Of a stretch of DNA of 53,759 bases, positions 46,046 through 53,759 are shown piece by piece (position 1 is the stretch's first letter; the number at the start of each line of letters is the position of its first letter). The notes under the pieces were generated by a model. That model saw nothing but the letters and a program-made list of their open reading frames with translations. It had not been told where the DNA came from and did no database searches. The DNA comes from a cf. Phormidesmis sp. LEGE 11477. GTDB lineage: Bacteria > Cyanobacteriota > Cyanobacteriia > Phormidesmidales > Phormidesmidaceae. The translations under genes and the position numbers were made by a program. The stretch is from contig NZ_JADEXO010000030.1 of NCBI RefSeq assembly GCF_015207105.1, positions 1 through 53,759 on the forward strand. Direction: 5' to 3'.

Positions 46046-46441
46046 TTAAGCCGGTCCTTCGCTCTGCACCCGAGCATAGTCAAAGCTGTGACAAAAATCG
46101 TCTACGCCTGATTTGAAAATGTAGATAGCGACAGGCGCAGCAAGTAGGGCCGGGCAGTCGGTCTCTTGCGTTAGATGGTTGACTAGGGTACCGGGCTGAT
46201 GAGCACTGAGCGCGTCGCGAAACTGGGTTTGACAGGCAATATGACGGTAGCGCTTGCTGAAGCTAGCTAGCCACCGGTCATTAGTATCTGGTTCTTGACC
46301 AGCCCGCAGCGCTAGGGAAATAGCAGCATCTTCTATATCACCGTCACAATCTGATATTTCTTGAAGTGCGGCGATCGCGTCGGGATAGTCGGCTAGACAG
46401 GCCGTTAGCTGAGTAATTTCTTCAGAGGTTAAAACAATCAT
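46046..46441 (-). CDS. Conserved hypothetical protein
   Basis: 131 residues, acidic, no signal or membrane segment. The N-terminal helical part (LTSEEITQLTACLADYPDAIAALQEI) and C-terminal VAIYIFKSGVDDFCHSFDYAR look like a small cytoplasmic protein that I do not recognise. Starts eight bases after the glycosyltransferase stop, so it shares its transcript. Confidence 0.7.
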   Translation of the reverse strand: MIVLTSEEITQLTACLADYPDAIAALQEISDCDGDIEDAAISLALRAGQEPDTNDRWLASFSKRYRHIACQTQFRDALSAHQPGTLVNHLTQETDCPALLAAPVAIYIFKSGVDDFCHSFDYARVQSEGPA

Positions 46442-46449
46442 GCTAGGCG

Positions 46450-47634
46450 CTAATCGATACCATCGGTTGCAGGGTCGGAGACTACAGTACCAGAAGATAC
46501 AGGGGCAGAAGACCCGGTAACAAAAGGTACATGATCATAAGGCTCATGACCGGAAAGGATTTGGAAAAACCACTGCTCAAAACGCTCACTCCAAACAGGT
46601 AGATCATACAAACATTCGGCCTGATAGCGACAGTCGGCGCGGTTGATACGATCTAGTAGGTTAGCGATCGCATCAGTTAACCCGGTTACATCATCTGGAG
46701 ATACTAGCCAGCCAGTTTGACCATCACGCACAATTTCGGCTGGGCCACCGCGCGCATAGGCAATCACAGGCACGCCGCAGGCTAACGCCTCAATTGCCAC
46801 CATGCCAAAAGCTTCTGTCCATTTTGGTGTGACTAGCAGCGCCAGAGAGCGTCCAAGGGCTTTTTGTAGCGCTGATGTTGAGCGGAACCCGCCATATTCG
46901 ATAGAGACGGTGGCCTGGTGAATCAGAGGCTGCAGGCTTTGCCAGTAGCTAGCGTCTTCTATCTTGCCAAATACTTTAAGGGGCCGATTAGCAGTGGCAG
47001 CCGCTGTAATCGCATCTTCCAATCCTTTTTCTGGAGAAATGCGGCCAATCCAAGCAAGGAAATTGTCTGGATGGTCGCAGTAGTCGTACTGGCGAATATC
47101 GATGGCGCTGCCTAGAATTTGCCAGCTATGCTCAGGGATAGGAAAGGTTTGGACTTGCGATCGCGTATAGGCTCCTAGCGTGCCGGGAAATTGGACAGCC
47201 GTTTGGGCGATCGCCTCATCTAGCGCATTGTTCAAAGAGCCCATGCTGACAAAATGAGCCACAGGCGTTTTGAGAAAAGGCGTTAGATAAAACGGTAGCC
47301 AGTCATAGGCAAAATTAACCAACAGGTCATACGCCGACTCGCGTTCTCTGGCGTAGGTCCAGGCATTTGCCAACAATGAACCTACTGTTATCGGTGCTAA
47401 GCGATCTTGAGTTTGAGCGGTTGGCTGCCACTTGCCCGGTATCTGAATGAGCGTTGTCGTACGGTTTGATTGTGGCAAACTCGATCCTTCAGGCGCAGCA
47501 ATATCGATCTGATGACCTTTGGTGCTCAGTGCCTGCGAAAGGTTGAACACTGTTAGCTCTACGCCGCCGCCTAATCCTGAGCCCAGCGGCCCGACTGGCG
47601 TTGAGAGAAACAAAATTTTGAGCGGCTTTCTCAC
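46450..47634 (-). CDS. GT4-family glycosyltransferase (BgluT-like)
   Basis: 394 residues with two Rossmann domains. N-terminus FLSTPVGPLGSGLGGGVELTVFNLS resembles the cyanobacterial UDP-glucose:tetrahydrobiopterin glucosyltransferase BgluT, and the donor-site EAFGMVAIEALACGVPVIAYARGG (E-x7-E) is present. It is soluble or loosely membrane-associated. Substrate is therefore either a pterin or another small acceptor; the pterin assignment is by recall of the N-terminus only. C-terminal tail of Thr/Ser/Pro is variable. Confidence 0.8.
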   Translation of the reverse strand: MRKPLKILFLSTPVGPLGSGLGGGVELTVFNLSQALSTKGHQIDIAAPEGSSLPQSNRTTTLIQIPGKWQPTAQTQDRLAPITVGSLLANAWTYARERESAYDLLVNFAYDWLPFYLTPFLKTPVAHFVSMGSLNNALDEAIAQTAVQFPGTLGAYTRSQVQTFPIPEHSWQILGSAIDIRQYDYCDHPDNFLAWIGRISPEKGLEDAITAAATANRPLKVFGKIEDASYWQSLQPLIHQATVSIEYGGFRSTSALQKALGRSLALLVTPKWTEAFGMVAIEALACGVPVIAYARGGPAEIVRDGQTGWLVSPDDVTGLTDAIANLLDRINRADCRYQAECLYDLPVWSERFEQWFFQILSGHEPYDHVPFVTGSSAPVSSGTVVSDPATDGID

Positions 47635-47730
47635 GAGTCCTAGTCCTAGATTGTTAGCTCCAGATTTCTAGTCTAGGACTGCGATCGCGCCTTCAGTCGG
47701 TAGAGACAAGCCGCTTCAAGATCTAGCGTC

Positions 47731-49026
47731 TTATTCGTCAGCAACCGGCAGCGCACTGGTAGCAGCGTGTCCGTTGATGCTAAAGTCCTGAGTCTGGCGG
47801 ATGCGACCAAGCTGATTTAGTGCCCACTCTGCCGTTTGGCGCACTTCACTATCATCATCATCAATAGCGCGGCCTAGCAGATGGCTGACTTGAACCACCT
47901 GTTCATGGATGCGGGAAAGATCGCGGATGGCATTCTTACGAACCTCTGGGTTGTCATCTCTTAGGGCGACTGAGAGCACCTGAGATAGCGGACGCAGAGA
48001 ACGCATTCCCATTTCTGACAGGGCTGCTAGGATCAGACTCTTCTCTTTGGAATCGGCTTGAGACATTAGGTCAACCAGCGGCTGAGCGGCTAGGGTATTG
48101 CCTCGCTGGCCAAGCTCCCAGATCACTCGGCGGCGGCTTTGCGAGTCTGCGCTATGTAGATCTTGAATCAGACCCTCAACCGCTTCTTTGGGATCAAGCG
48201 GTCGCGTATGGCTAATCTGACCCGATTGAGGACTGTCGAACCCTAACGAGGTGTTTACCGAATCGGTAGGCGTTTCGCCAAAGGGCGCTTCATCAAAAAT
48301 AGATAGCTGTGATTCGGCGCTGCGCGATCTGGCACTACCAGATTGGTGGTTGGACCGAGAGCCAGCCTGCTGATTAGATTCGAGTCCTAACCGATGGTTA
48401 GGGTCGGAATTAGCTTTGGTAAGCTTACGGGCAGTCGAGAACGGAGCTTGCTTCGCTTTACCGCGACGAGCGAAGAGAAACCCCAGGCCAAAGCTGCTGG
48501 CGATCGCAGCTAAGCCCAGACCTATCACAAGAAAGTTGACCAATCCTCTTCCATCTTGAACCCGTTCATTTACTTCGTTAACTTCCACACCAGGACTCTC
48601 ACTAGCAGGCTCATTAGTATCCGGCTCGCTAGCAGGTTCTCCATCAGTAATAGGGTCAGCGTCTGTCGCGGCGGCAGGCTCTGTCTGTAGTGCCTGTCTG
48701 GTGGCCTCATCAAGCCTTCCTGTCGACTCTATTCCAGCTTCTGATTGAAAAGCGATCAGCGCCCTTTGAGTAGACAGACTGAAAACACCGTCTAGGGAAC
48801 CCTCATAAAAGCCGCGCGCTTGAAGCTGTGACTGTAAGGTGCTAACGGCTGCGTCGCGTGAGCCGATAGAGAGATCTAAAGGGGCTAGGGATTGGGCTGT
48901 GAGTATGGAGGAGGTTTGGGCGATCGCCATCTCACCCGCCATTTCACCTGGTATGTTTATAGACGCTCGTTCTAGCACAGAGAATGTAGCGACCGTGAAA
49001 AGAAGTAAAGCAGAACGCCGAATCAT
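47731..49026 (-). CDS. Peptidoglycan-binding plus HEAT-repeat membrane protein
   Basis: 431 residues from the ATG at 49026, which places a signal/anchor (MIRRSALLLFTVATFSV) at the start; the longer frame to 49182 has no signal before it. A PG_binding_1 domain lies at about 50-105 (AVSTLQSQLQARGFYEGSLDGVFS), then an acidic linker, one membrane segment (about 170-190) and HEAT repeats at about 290-415. It may connect the cell wall to cytoplasmic partners (inference). Confidence 0.85.
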   Translation of the reverse strand: MIRRSALLLFTVATFSVLERASINIPGEMAGEMAIAQTSSILTAQSLAPLDLSIGSRDAAVSTLQSQLQARGFYEGSLDGVFSLSTQRALIAFQSEAGIESTGRLDEATRQALQTEPAAATDADPITDGEPASEPDTNEPASESPGVEVNEVNERVQDGRGLVNFLVIGLGLAAIASSFGLGFLFARRGKAKQAPFSTARKLTKANSDPNHRLGLESNQQAGSRSNHQSGSARSRSAESQLSIFDEAPFGETPTDSVNTSLGFDSPQSGQISHTRPLDPKEAVEGLIQDLHSADSQSRRRVIWELGQRGNTLAAQPLVDLMSQADSKEKSLILAALSEMGMRSLRPLSQVLSVALRDDNPEVRKNAIRDLSRIHEQVVQVSHLLGRAIDDDDSEVRQTAEWALNQLGRIRQTQDFSINGHAATSALPVADE

Positions 49027-49215
49027 CGCTATCTTTTGCCTACTGGATCTAGAGGGGGAAAGCACTAGAAAGTGATTGAACAGACGGTAACTGCACGACC
49101 TAACCGAAGATACAGCAAATATTCTGATGCAACCTGATAGATGCTCCTGGTAGATGCTATAGAGTGCCCGCCTGGAGAACATTTCTACTGAATTTGATGC
49201 TTCGTCATGAAAAGA

Positions 49216-50397
49216 TCAGCGTTCTGCGTTTTGGCTGCCCGGATAGTCAATAGGAAGTGCGAGCTGCTCGGACAGGTAGGCGGATAGCTGTACCCGCTGA
49301 TTGATTAAATAGATGCTGATCAAGGTCAGCATGACACCTGACCACTGTAAAAAGCTGAGGCTTTCGGCGAGTAGCAAAGTGCTGAAAAGCAAAGCAAAAA
49401 CAGGCGTAAGAAAGGTCAGGGCGCTGAGGCTAGTGAGGTTGCCTTGGGCGGCAATGTAAAAGAAAACACCATAGGCGATCGCACTGCCAAATACCGTCGC
49501 ATAGCCAATCTCCAACCAGCCCGATAGCGAGATGGACTGCCAGGCAGTCGGCTCACCCAGCGCTGAAGTAATCGCCAGCGGCATTCCACCCAAAATCATG
49601 TGCCAGCCGGTTGCCGCCACCGGATCAGCAACCTTGGCCACAAACCCAATTAAAATCGTCCCGACTGCCATCGACAGCGCTGCCATCAGCATCAGCCACT
49701 CGCCCTGCTGAAAAAGCACCGTCCACATTTCTTGTTCTAGGGCGATACTCACGTTAAACCACTGTCCTTGAAACAGTGAAAAAATCCACTCATCTGGCAG
49801 TCCGATAAAGCTGATGCCAAGCAGGCCAATACTTAAGCCCAACCAGCCCAGCGTCCCAATCCACTCCTTAAACAAGAATCTAGCCATGATCGCCACTGCC
49901 AGTGGCTGCGAGTCGATCATCACAGAGCCTAATCCGGCCCCGGTGCGTTCTAGCCCCTTCGCCAAAAAACCCTGAAACAGCGTGCCATCGATTAGCGCAA
50001 ACAGGCCAATCCAAAGCCAGGCAGACCAGCCTTTTGGCTGCTCTCTACCGAGTGCTACCGACGCCAAAACCACTAGAATACCTGCTGGCAGCAGCCGCAT
50101 ACTCGCCAGAAATAGCGGGCTGGTCTCAGTCATCACGCCCTTCATCGCCACCATTGCAGTTCCCCACAAGAAAAAGGGAGAAACCAGCACCAACGGGTTG
50201 GTGACTAGGCCAGCGGCTGGCTGGAGAATAGGGGGAAGGCGTAGCGGCTGTTTGGCCACACTATCGGTATCGGCCACTTCACTGGCCACTTCACTGGCCA
50301 CTTCACCGGCCACTTCATTAGTGACTACGCTAGCTTCCTCAGATGGGGTCTCCGTAATAGGCGACTGAGCGGCGTCTTTAGTCTGAGGAGCATCCAT
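49216..50397 (-). CDS. EamA/DMT-family transporter
   Basis: 393 residues. Ten membrane segments in two EamA halves (first half FFLWGTAMVAMKGVMTETSP, second MILGGMPLAITSALGEP and FGSAIAYGVFFYIAAQG). Drug/metabolite transporters export small metabolites; substrate unknown. N-terminal cytoplasmic region has the repeat EVAGEVASEVASEVAD from a 12-bp tandem duplication (around 50275-50320). Divergent from sppA with 80 bases between. Confidence 0.88.
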   Translation of the reverse strand: MDAPQTKDAAQSPITETPSEEASVVTNEVAGEVASEVASEVADTDSVAKQPLRLPPILQPAAGLVTNPLVLVSPFFLWGTAMVAMKGVMTETSPLFLASMRLLPAGILVVLASVALGREQPKGWSAWLWIGLFALIDGTLFQGFLAKGLERTGAGLGSVMIDSQPLAVAIMARFLFKEWIGTLGWLGLSIGLLGISFIGLPDEWIFSLFQGQWFNVSIALEQEMWTVLFQQGEWLMLMAALSMAVGTILIGFVAKVADPVAATGWHMILGGMPLAITSALGEPTAWQSISLSGWLEIGYATVFGSAIAYGVFFYIAAQGNLTSLSALTFLTPVFALLFSTLLLAESLSFLQWSGVMLTLISIYLINQRVQLSAYLSEQLALPIDYPGSQNAER

Positions 50398-50477
50398 TCT
50401 TTAGAAGAGTTATAAGAGTGAGGCAAGGCGTATACTTAGCTTAAAGTAATGTTAAGCCCAGCGCACCTAGATATCTC

Positions 50478-51338
50478 ATGATTTGGCCTTTTAAGCGTCG
50501 CTACCGTAAACAAATTGCTCGAATTGAGATTTCTGGTGCGATCGCTGGCTCCACCCGTAAGCGGGTGCTCGAAGCGCTCAAAGAAGTTGAAGAAAAGAAA
50601 TTTCCAGCCTTGCTTTTGCGGATCGACAGCCCAGGCGGCACCGTGGGGGATTCACAAGAGATCTATAGCGCCCTTAGAAAGCTGCGAGAAGACGTCAAAA
50701 TCGTCGCTAGCTATGGAAATATTTCTGCGTCAGGCGGGGTTTATATCGGTGTTGGCGCTCACCACATCGTGGCGAATGCAGGCTGTATTACCGGTTCTAT
50801 CGGCGTGATTTTGCGCGGTAATAATATAGAGAAGCTACTAGACAAAGTGGGCGTCTCTTTTCAGGTCGTCAAATCGGGCCCTTACAAGGATATTCTGGCT
50901 TTTGACCGGCCTTTGACCTCTGAAGAAGAAACAATTTTGCAAGAGTTGATCGACGTGAGCTACGGGCAGTTTGTTCGGACAGTCGCCGAAGGCCGCAACT
51001 TGCCCGAAGAGAAAGTACGCGAGTTTGCAGACGGTCGGGTCTTTACCGGTGAGCAGGCGCTAGCGCTAGGTATGGTCGATCGCTTGGGCTCAGAAGAAGA
51101 TGCCAGACGGTGGGCCGCAGAGCTGAGCGGCCTCGATCCAGAGAAGGCTGAATGCTTCACTTTTGAAGAGAAAAAACCGCTCTTAAGTCGGGTTCTCCCA
51201 GGGAACAATGCCCTTCGAGGTCTCTTGCTAGAAGCCATGCCGACGACTATGGCTCGCATAGAATTTGAGCTAGAAACCAGCGGCATCCCGCTATGGATGT
51301 ATCAGCCTGCTACCCTTCGAGGACCGCTTTCTAGGTAG
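50478..51338 (+). CDS. sppA: Signal peptide peptidase SppA (short S49 type)
   Basis: 286 residues, with one S49 domain rather than the two of E. coli SppA. Catalytic Ser85 in NISASGGVYI and Lys137 in KSGPYKD are present. No N-terminal membrane segment, so it differs from B. subtilis SppA, which has one. Degrades residual signal peptides or membrane fragments; in cyanobacteria SppA relatives act in light acclimation. It precedes the aroH gene. Confidence 0.9.
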   Translation: MIWPFKRRYRKQIARIEISGAIAGSTRKRVLEALKEVEEKKFPALLLRIDSPGGTVGDSQEIYSALRKLREDVKIVASYGNISASGGVYIGVGAHHIVANAGCITGSIGVILRGNNIEKLLDKVGVSFQVVKSGPYKDILAFDRPLTSEEETILQELIDVSYGQFVRTVAEGRNLPEEKVREFADGRVFTGEQALALGMVDRLGSEEDARRWAAELSGLDPEKAECFTFEEKKPLLSRVLPGNNALRGLLLEAMPTTMARIEFELETSGIPLWMYQPATLRGPLSR

Positions 51339-51371
51339 GTTGAAGGAATCGCTGAGGATACTACTGGCTAT

Positions 51372-51399
51372 TAACTGCTAGCTACTAACTGCTAGCCAC
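51372..51399. repeat. 14-bp tandem repeat between sppA and aroH
   Basis: TAACTGCTAGCTAC (51372-51385) and TAACTGCTAGCCAC (51386-51399), one mismatch. Confidence 0.85.
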
Positions 51400-51472
51400 T
51401 ATTAGGGACGCCACTAATGGTTAAATGGGGACGATAGGTAGACGACAAGGTAACAGAAAGGAAGGTATCGCT

Positions 51473-51853
51473 GTGGACTGGCAGATACACGCCATTCGGG
51501 GGGCAACCACCGTTCCAGAAAACTCTACAGAGGCGATGGCGATCGCAGTGAATGAGCTGCTCGATGCCTTAGAGTCGCGCAATCCGCTCGATACCAGCAA
51601 GATCGTCAGTGTGACGTTCTCTGTGACTAGGGATTTGGATGCAGTGTTTCCAGCTGCGATCGCCCGCAAACGCCCTACCTGGGACAGCGTTCCCTTACTC
51701 GACGTTCAGCAGATGCACGTTGAGGGCAGCCTCCCAAAATGCATCCGATTCATGCTGCATATCTATCTACCGATTCACCACACTGACGTCAGTCATATTT
51801 ACCTGCGCGGAGCCCAGAAGCTAAGACCTGATCTGTGCCTAGCCGCCGATTAG
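51473..51853 (+). CDS. aroH: Chorismate mutase, AroH type
   Basis: 126 residues from the GTG at 51473 (MDWQIHAIRGATTVPENS), with AAAGGAAGG seven bases upstream; the ATG at 51425 would add 16 non-conserved residues. Trimeric AroH fold: arginine in IRGATT, RDLDAVFPAAIAR and the C-terminal IYLRGAQKLRPD. Converts chorismate to prephenate for Phe/Tyr. Monofunctional. Confidence 0.95.
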   Translation: MDWQIHAIRGATTVPENSTEAMAIAVNELLDALESRNPLDTSKIVSVTFSVTRDLDAVFPAAIARKRPTWDSVPLLDVQQMHVEGSLPKCIRFMLHIYLPIHHTDVSHIYLRGAQKLRPDLCLAAD

Positions 51854-51875
51854 GAAGAAAAGAAGTAGCTGTGCA

Positions 51876-51905
51876 GCTTCAAGGCTGTTTCTGAAGCCAC
51901 TTTTA
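51876..51905 (+). terminator. Weak terminator after aroH
   Basis: GCTTCA (51876-51881) and TGAAGC (51892-51897), a 6-bp stem with a 10-base loop, followed by CACTTTT. Confidence 0.3.
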
Positions 51906-52078
51906 CAACGGGCAAAGCCGATCGGCGGTCTCTCGCAAGGTTTATCAAACCCAACCACATCGTACTTTTGAAGGAGAGCCGATAGAACAAAGTCTCTCTT
52001 GAGGGTATTCAAGACAGATCGTTTAGACCTTTACGATCTGCTTTGTCATCCTACAAAAGCATCAAAGGAATATTCAAT

Positions 52079-52558
52079 ATGGTTACTGGTTCTGCATCAT
52101 CTAGTACTTCAGAAGCGCCTAGCGATATCTCGCAAGAGCTCTCTGCTTTCAAAGCGCTAACCACAGACGAAAAACTAGGTCTGCTCTGGGTGGTCTATGA
52201 CAATATGGGCGGCTCTATCACTCCTGCTGCGCCTAGAGCGGCTGGCCCTCAATTTACAGAAGATCTCTTCAACACAGTTAAAGGGATGGAAGAAGCTGAC
52301 CAGATGGCCTTCATGCGCGATCTAGTTGAGAACAAAAAGACTGAACATACAGAAGCTTACAGCGCTTTTGAAGGGGACAATAAGCTAGTGTTTTGGTACC
52401 AGCTATCAGAAGGCATGGCTGCTGGAGATGTCATTCCTGTCCCTGATGACTACGAGATGTCTGGGGCAGCTTCACAAGTGTTCAACCAGATCACCGCGCT
52501 TGATTTCAACCAGCAAATCACTCTTTTGCGCTACTGCGTTATCGATATGGGCGCGTAA
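52079..52558 (+). CDS. Helical carotenoid protein (homologue of OCP N-terminal domain)
   Basis: 159 residues from the ATG at 52079, with AAAGGA nine bases upstream; a TTG at 52043 would add 12 residues. All-helical, like the OCP N-terminal domain: LLWVVYDNMGGSITPAAPRAAGP and LVFWYQLSEGM. Trp37, Tyr40 and Trp106 match OCP W41, Y44 and W110, which line the carotenoid tunnel. No C-terminal NTF2-like domain is fused or adjacent, so it is an HCP. HCPs bind carotenoid and quench singlet oxygen or phycobilisomes depending on clade; the clade is not determined here. Converges with crtR. Confidence 0.93.
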   Translation: MVTGSASSSTSEAPSDISQELSAFKALTTDEKLGLLWVVYDNMGGSITPAAPRAAGPQFTEDLFNTVKGMEEADQMAFMRDLVENKKTEHTEAYSAFEGDNKLVFWYQLSEGMAAGDVIPVPDDYEMSGAASQVFNQITALDFNQQITLLRYCVIDMGA

Positions 52559-52575
52559 GCCTAGGAGCATTTTCG

Positions 52576-52611
52576 ATACCCCAGTTGTCGCGGATCGGGC
52601 AACTGGGGTAT
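52576..52611. terminator. Hairpin between the HCP gene and crtR
   Basis: ATACCCCAGTTG (52576-52587) and CAACTGGGGTAT (52600-52611), perfect 12-bp stem, 12-base loop. The T-rich tract is poor on both sides, but its place between convergent genes suggests a bidirectional terminator. Confidence 0.6.
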
Positions 52612-52640
52612 TCGATATATAAGCGAAGATGCGCTATTCG

Positions 52641-53558
52641 CTAATCTTCTTTCTCCGCTTTTGGATGGAAGCGAATACCCAAAAACAGATCATACAAAAA
52701 GCCTAAGAAATCTTTCGTCTTTAGTAGACCTAGCGACTGAGGCGATCCCTTTTCGTCTAGCAGTGGCTTCATCACCTCATAGGCTGGCTTGTATTTGTAC
52801 CAGGGGATAGAAGGCCACAGATGATGAATCAAGTGATAGTTCTGGCCCATAATCAACAGATTCAAAATTTTGCTGGGATACACGCGGGCATTGCGCCAGC
52901 GATGCTGCTCTTTGAAGGGGCGATGAGGCAGATAATCAAAGAACAAACCCAGCGCTAATCCGACCACAAGCGCCGGGGCAAACCAATAGTTGAGCAAGTA
53001 CTCAATAAAGCCAAAGCGGTAGGCCGTATAGATAAACAGACCAACCGTCAGCCTACTTAGAAGCCACTCTGTTAGCTCGTTGTTCTTCCAGAGCCGACGC
53101 TGAAAAAAATAAATCTCGTGGTAAAAGAAACGGGCCGCAATTAACCAGAGCGGGCCGCCAGTAGAAACAAAATGATCTGGGTCGTTTTTTGGATCGTTTA
53201 CGTGGGCATGGTGTTGCAGATGTACCCGCATAAATACCGGAAACGTAAATCCCAGCATCAACGCACTCCCGTGACCAAGCGCCGCATTGACTTTTGGATT
53301 CTTGTGAGCTGAATTATGAGATGCGTCGTGAATAACTGTACCTACTAAGTGCAAAGCCAGAGTGTTGAGTATAAAACAACACCAGTGAGGCCATTGCCAG
53401 GAAAAATATCCTGCTGTTGAAAAAATAACTAGAGAAACGGCCCCACAAAAGATGAGAAGATTAGGGCTCACACCGCCATCGGCATCTAGAAACCGCTTAG
53501 GGACACGTCGGGTAACCGCTACCGGTACCGCTAGGGGCTCTACTGCCGCCGACACCAT
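52641..53558 (-). CDS. crtR: Beta-carotene hydroxylase CrtR
   Basis: 305 residues from the ATG at 53558, with AGGAG eight bases upstream; an upstream frame to 53576 adds six. Membrane di-iron hydroxylase of the fatty-acid desaturase superfamily. Histidine boxes: HDASH at 77-81, HLQHH at 113-117, and HLIHHLWPSIP near 237. Converts beta-carotene to zeaxanthin, and in many cyanobacteria deoxymyxol to myxol. It converges with the helical carotenoid protein gene. Confidence 0.93.
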   Translation of the reverse strand: MVSAAVEPLAVPVAVTRRVPKRFLDADGGVSPNLLIFCGAVSLVIFSTAGYFSWQWPHWCCFILNTLALHLVGTVIHDASHNSAHKNPKVNAALGHGSALMLGFTFPVFMRVHLQHHAHVNDPKNDPDHFVSTGGPLWLIAARFFYHEIYFFQRRLWKNNELTEWLLSRLTVGLFIYTAYRFGFIEYLLNYWFAPALVVGLALGLFFDYLPHRPFKEQHRWRNARVYPSKILNLLIMGQNYHLIHHLWPSIPWYKYKPAYEVMKPLLDEKGSPQSLGLLKTKDFLGFLYDLFLGIRFHPKAEKED

Positions 53559-53600
53559 ACAATTGCTCCTTGACACCGCTTTTCAGAATTTCCGTTCAAC

Positions 53601-53616
53601 GGTAGTATACGCTACC
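53601..53616 (-). promoter_or_regulatory. Inverted repeat and possible -10 box upstream of crtR
   Basis: GGTAG (53601-53605) and CTACC (53612-53616) flank a 6-base centre, 43-58 bases before the crtR start. On the minus strand it contains TATACT, a good -10, but the matching -35 (TTTATT) is poor. A regulator could bind the palindrome over the promoter (inference). Confidence 0.35.
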
Positions 53617-53759
53617 CCCGATAAATAATAAAGTTTTATGACGTTATTTTAAGTTTTCTGAAACTCGTAAAACCCAATAGCAGCCAGCATTTGCTACCTT
53701 CCTATGTTGGTTCTTTCTCTTTGCCGTACCCAAACTCTAATCGAACGTAGGCTACATGT

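Noticed and set aside
1-53759. CRISPR array or tRNA/rRNA genes
   Set aside because: The repeats found are direct tandem units without unique spacers, and no cloverleaf or rRNA-like segment was seen by eye in the spacers.

Overview
The window is chromosomal DNA from a cyanobacterium. The evidence is frequent HIP1 octamers (GCGATCGC), genes found only in oxygenic phototrophs (psb27, ndhN, ldpA, a Ycf45-type R3H ATPase, crtB, crtR, a helical carotenoid protein, clpR), and a ribosomal cluster with the cyanobacterial gene set (no rpsN after rplE, no rpmD before rplO, no rpsD in the alpha part). A filamentous or Leptolyngbya-like lineage is possible, but I cannot assign a genus from sequence alone.

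Layout. 1-5 kb: the right end of an IS200/IS605-type element, a membrane glycosyltransferase, a WecA/MraY-like sugar-phosphate transferase and glyA. 5-13.4 kb: crtB, an RRM RNA-binding protein, a nearly 1-kb stretch without a convincing gene, a large TPR/M48-like membrane protein that has lost zinc ligands, a TauE-type transporter, an SbcD-like nuclease and a higBA toxin-antitoxin pair. 13.4-19.8 kb (minus strand): the alpha-operon half of the ribosomal cluster, rpmJ-rpsM-rpsK-rpoA-rplQ-truA-rplM-rpsI-rpmE-prfA. 20-24.3 kb (minus strand): psb27, the R3H ATPase, ldpA and ndhN. 25-36.9 kb (plus strand): the S10-spc half, rplC to infA, including secY and adk.

36.9-43 kb is accessory. It holds a DUF4160/DUF2442 pair, a dgcN/dgcA-like pair, a glyoxalase-family relic, and an operon of two paralogous envelope proteins plus a von Willebrand A protein. 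43-45.2 kb holds three consecutive Clp-protease genes, two of them without catalytic residues. 45.2-53.6 kb holds a J-domain protein, a GT4 glycosyltransferase, a peptidoglycan-binding/HEAT protein, an EamA transporter, SppA, AroH-type chorismate mutase, a helical carotenoid protein and the carotene hydroxylase CrtR.

Main observations. (1) The normally continuous rplC...infA-rpmJ...prfA cluster is cut exactly between infA and rpmJ, and the halves point away from each other; one inversion of about 20.0-36.9 kb explains it, and rpmJ now has its own promoter-like site behind a psb27 terminator. (2) The trio at 39.75-42.78 kb looks like an uncharacterised envelope system. (3) The LdpA homology runs upstream of any ATG/GTG/TTG start. 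(4) Short tandem duplications of 12-25 bp recur in spacers and, in multiples of three, inside genes.
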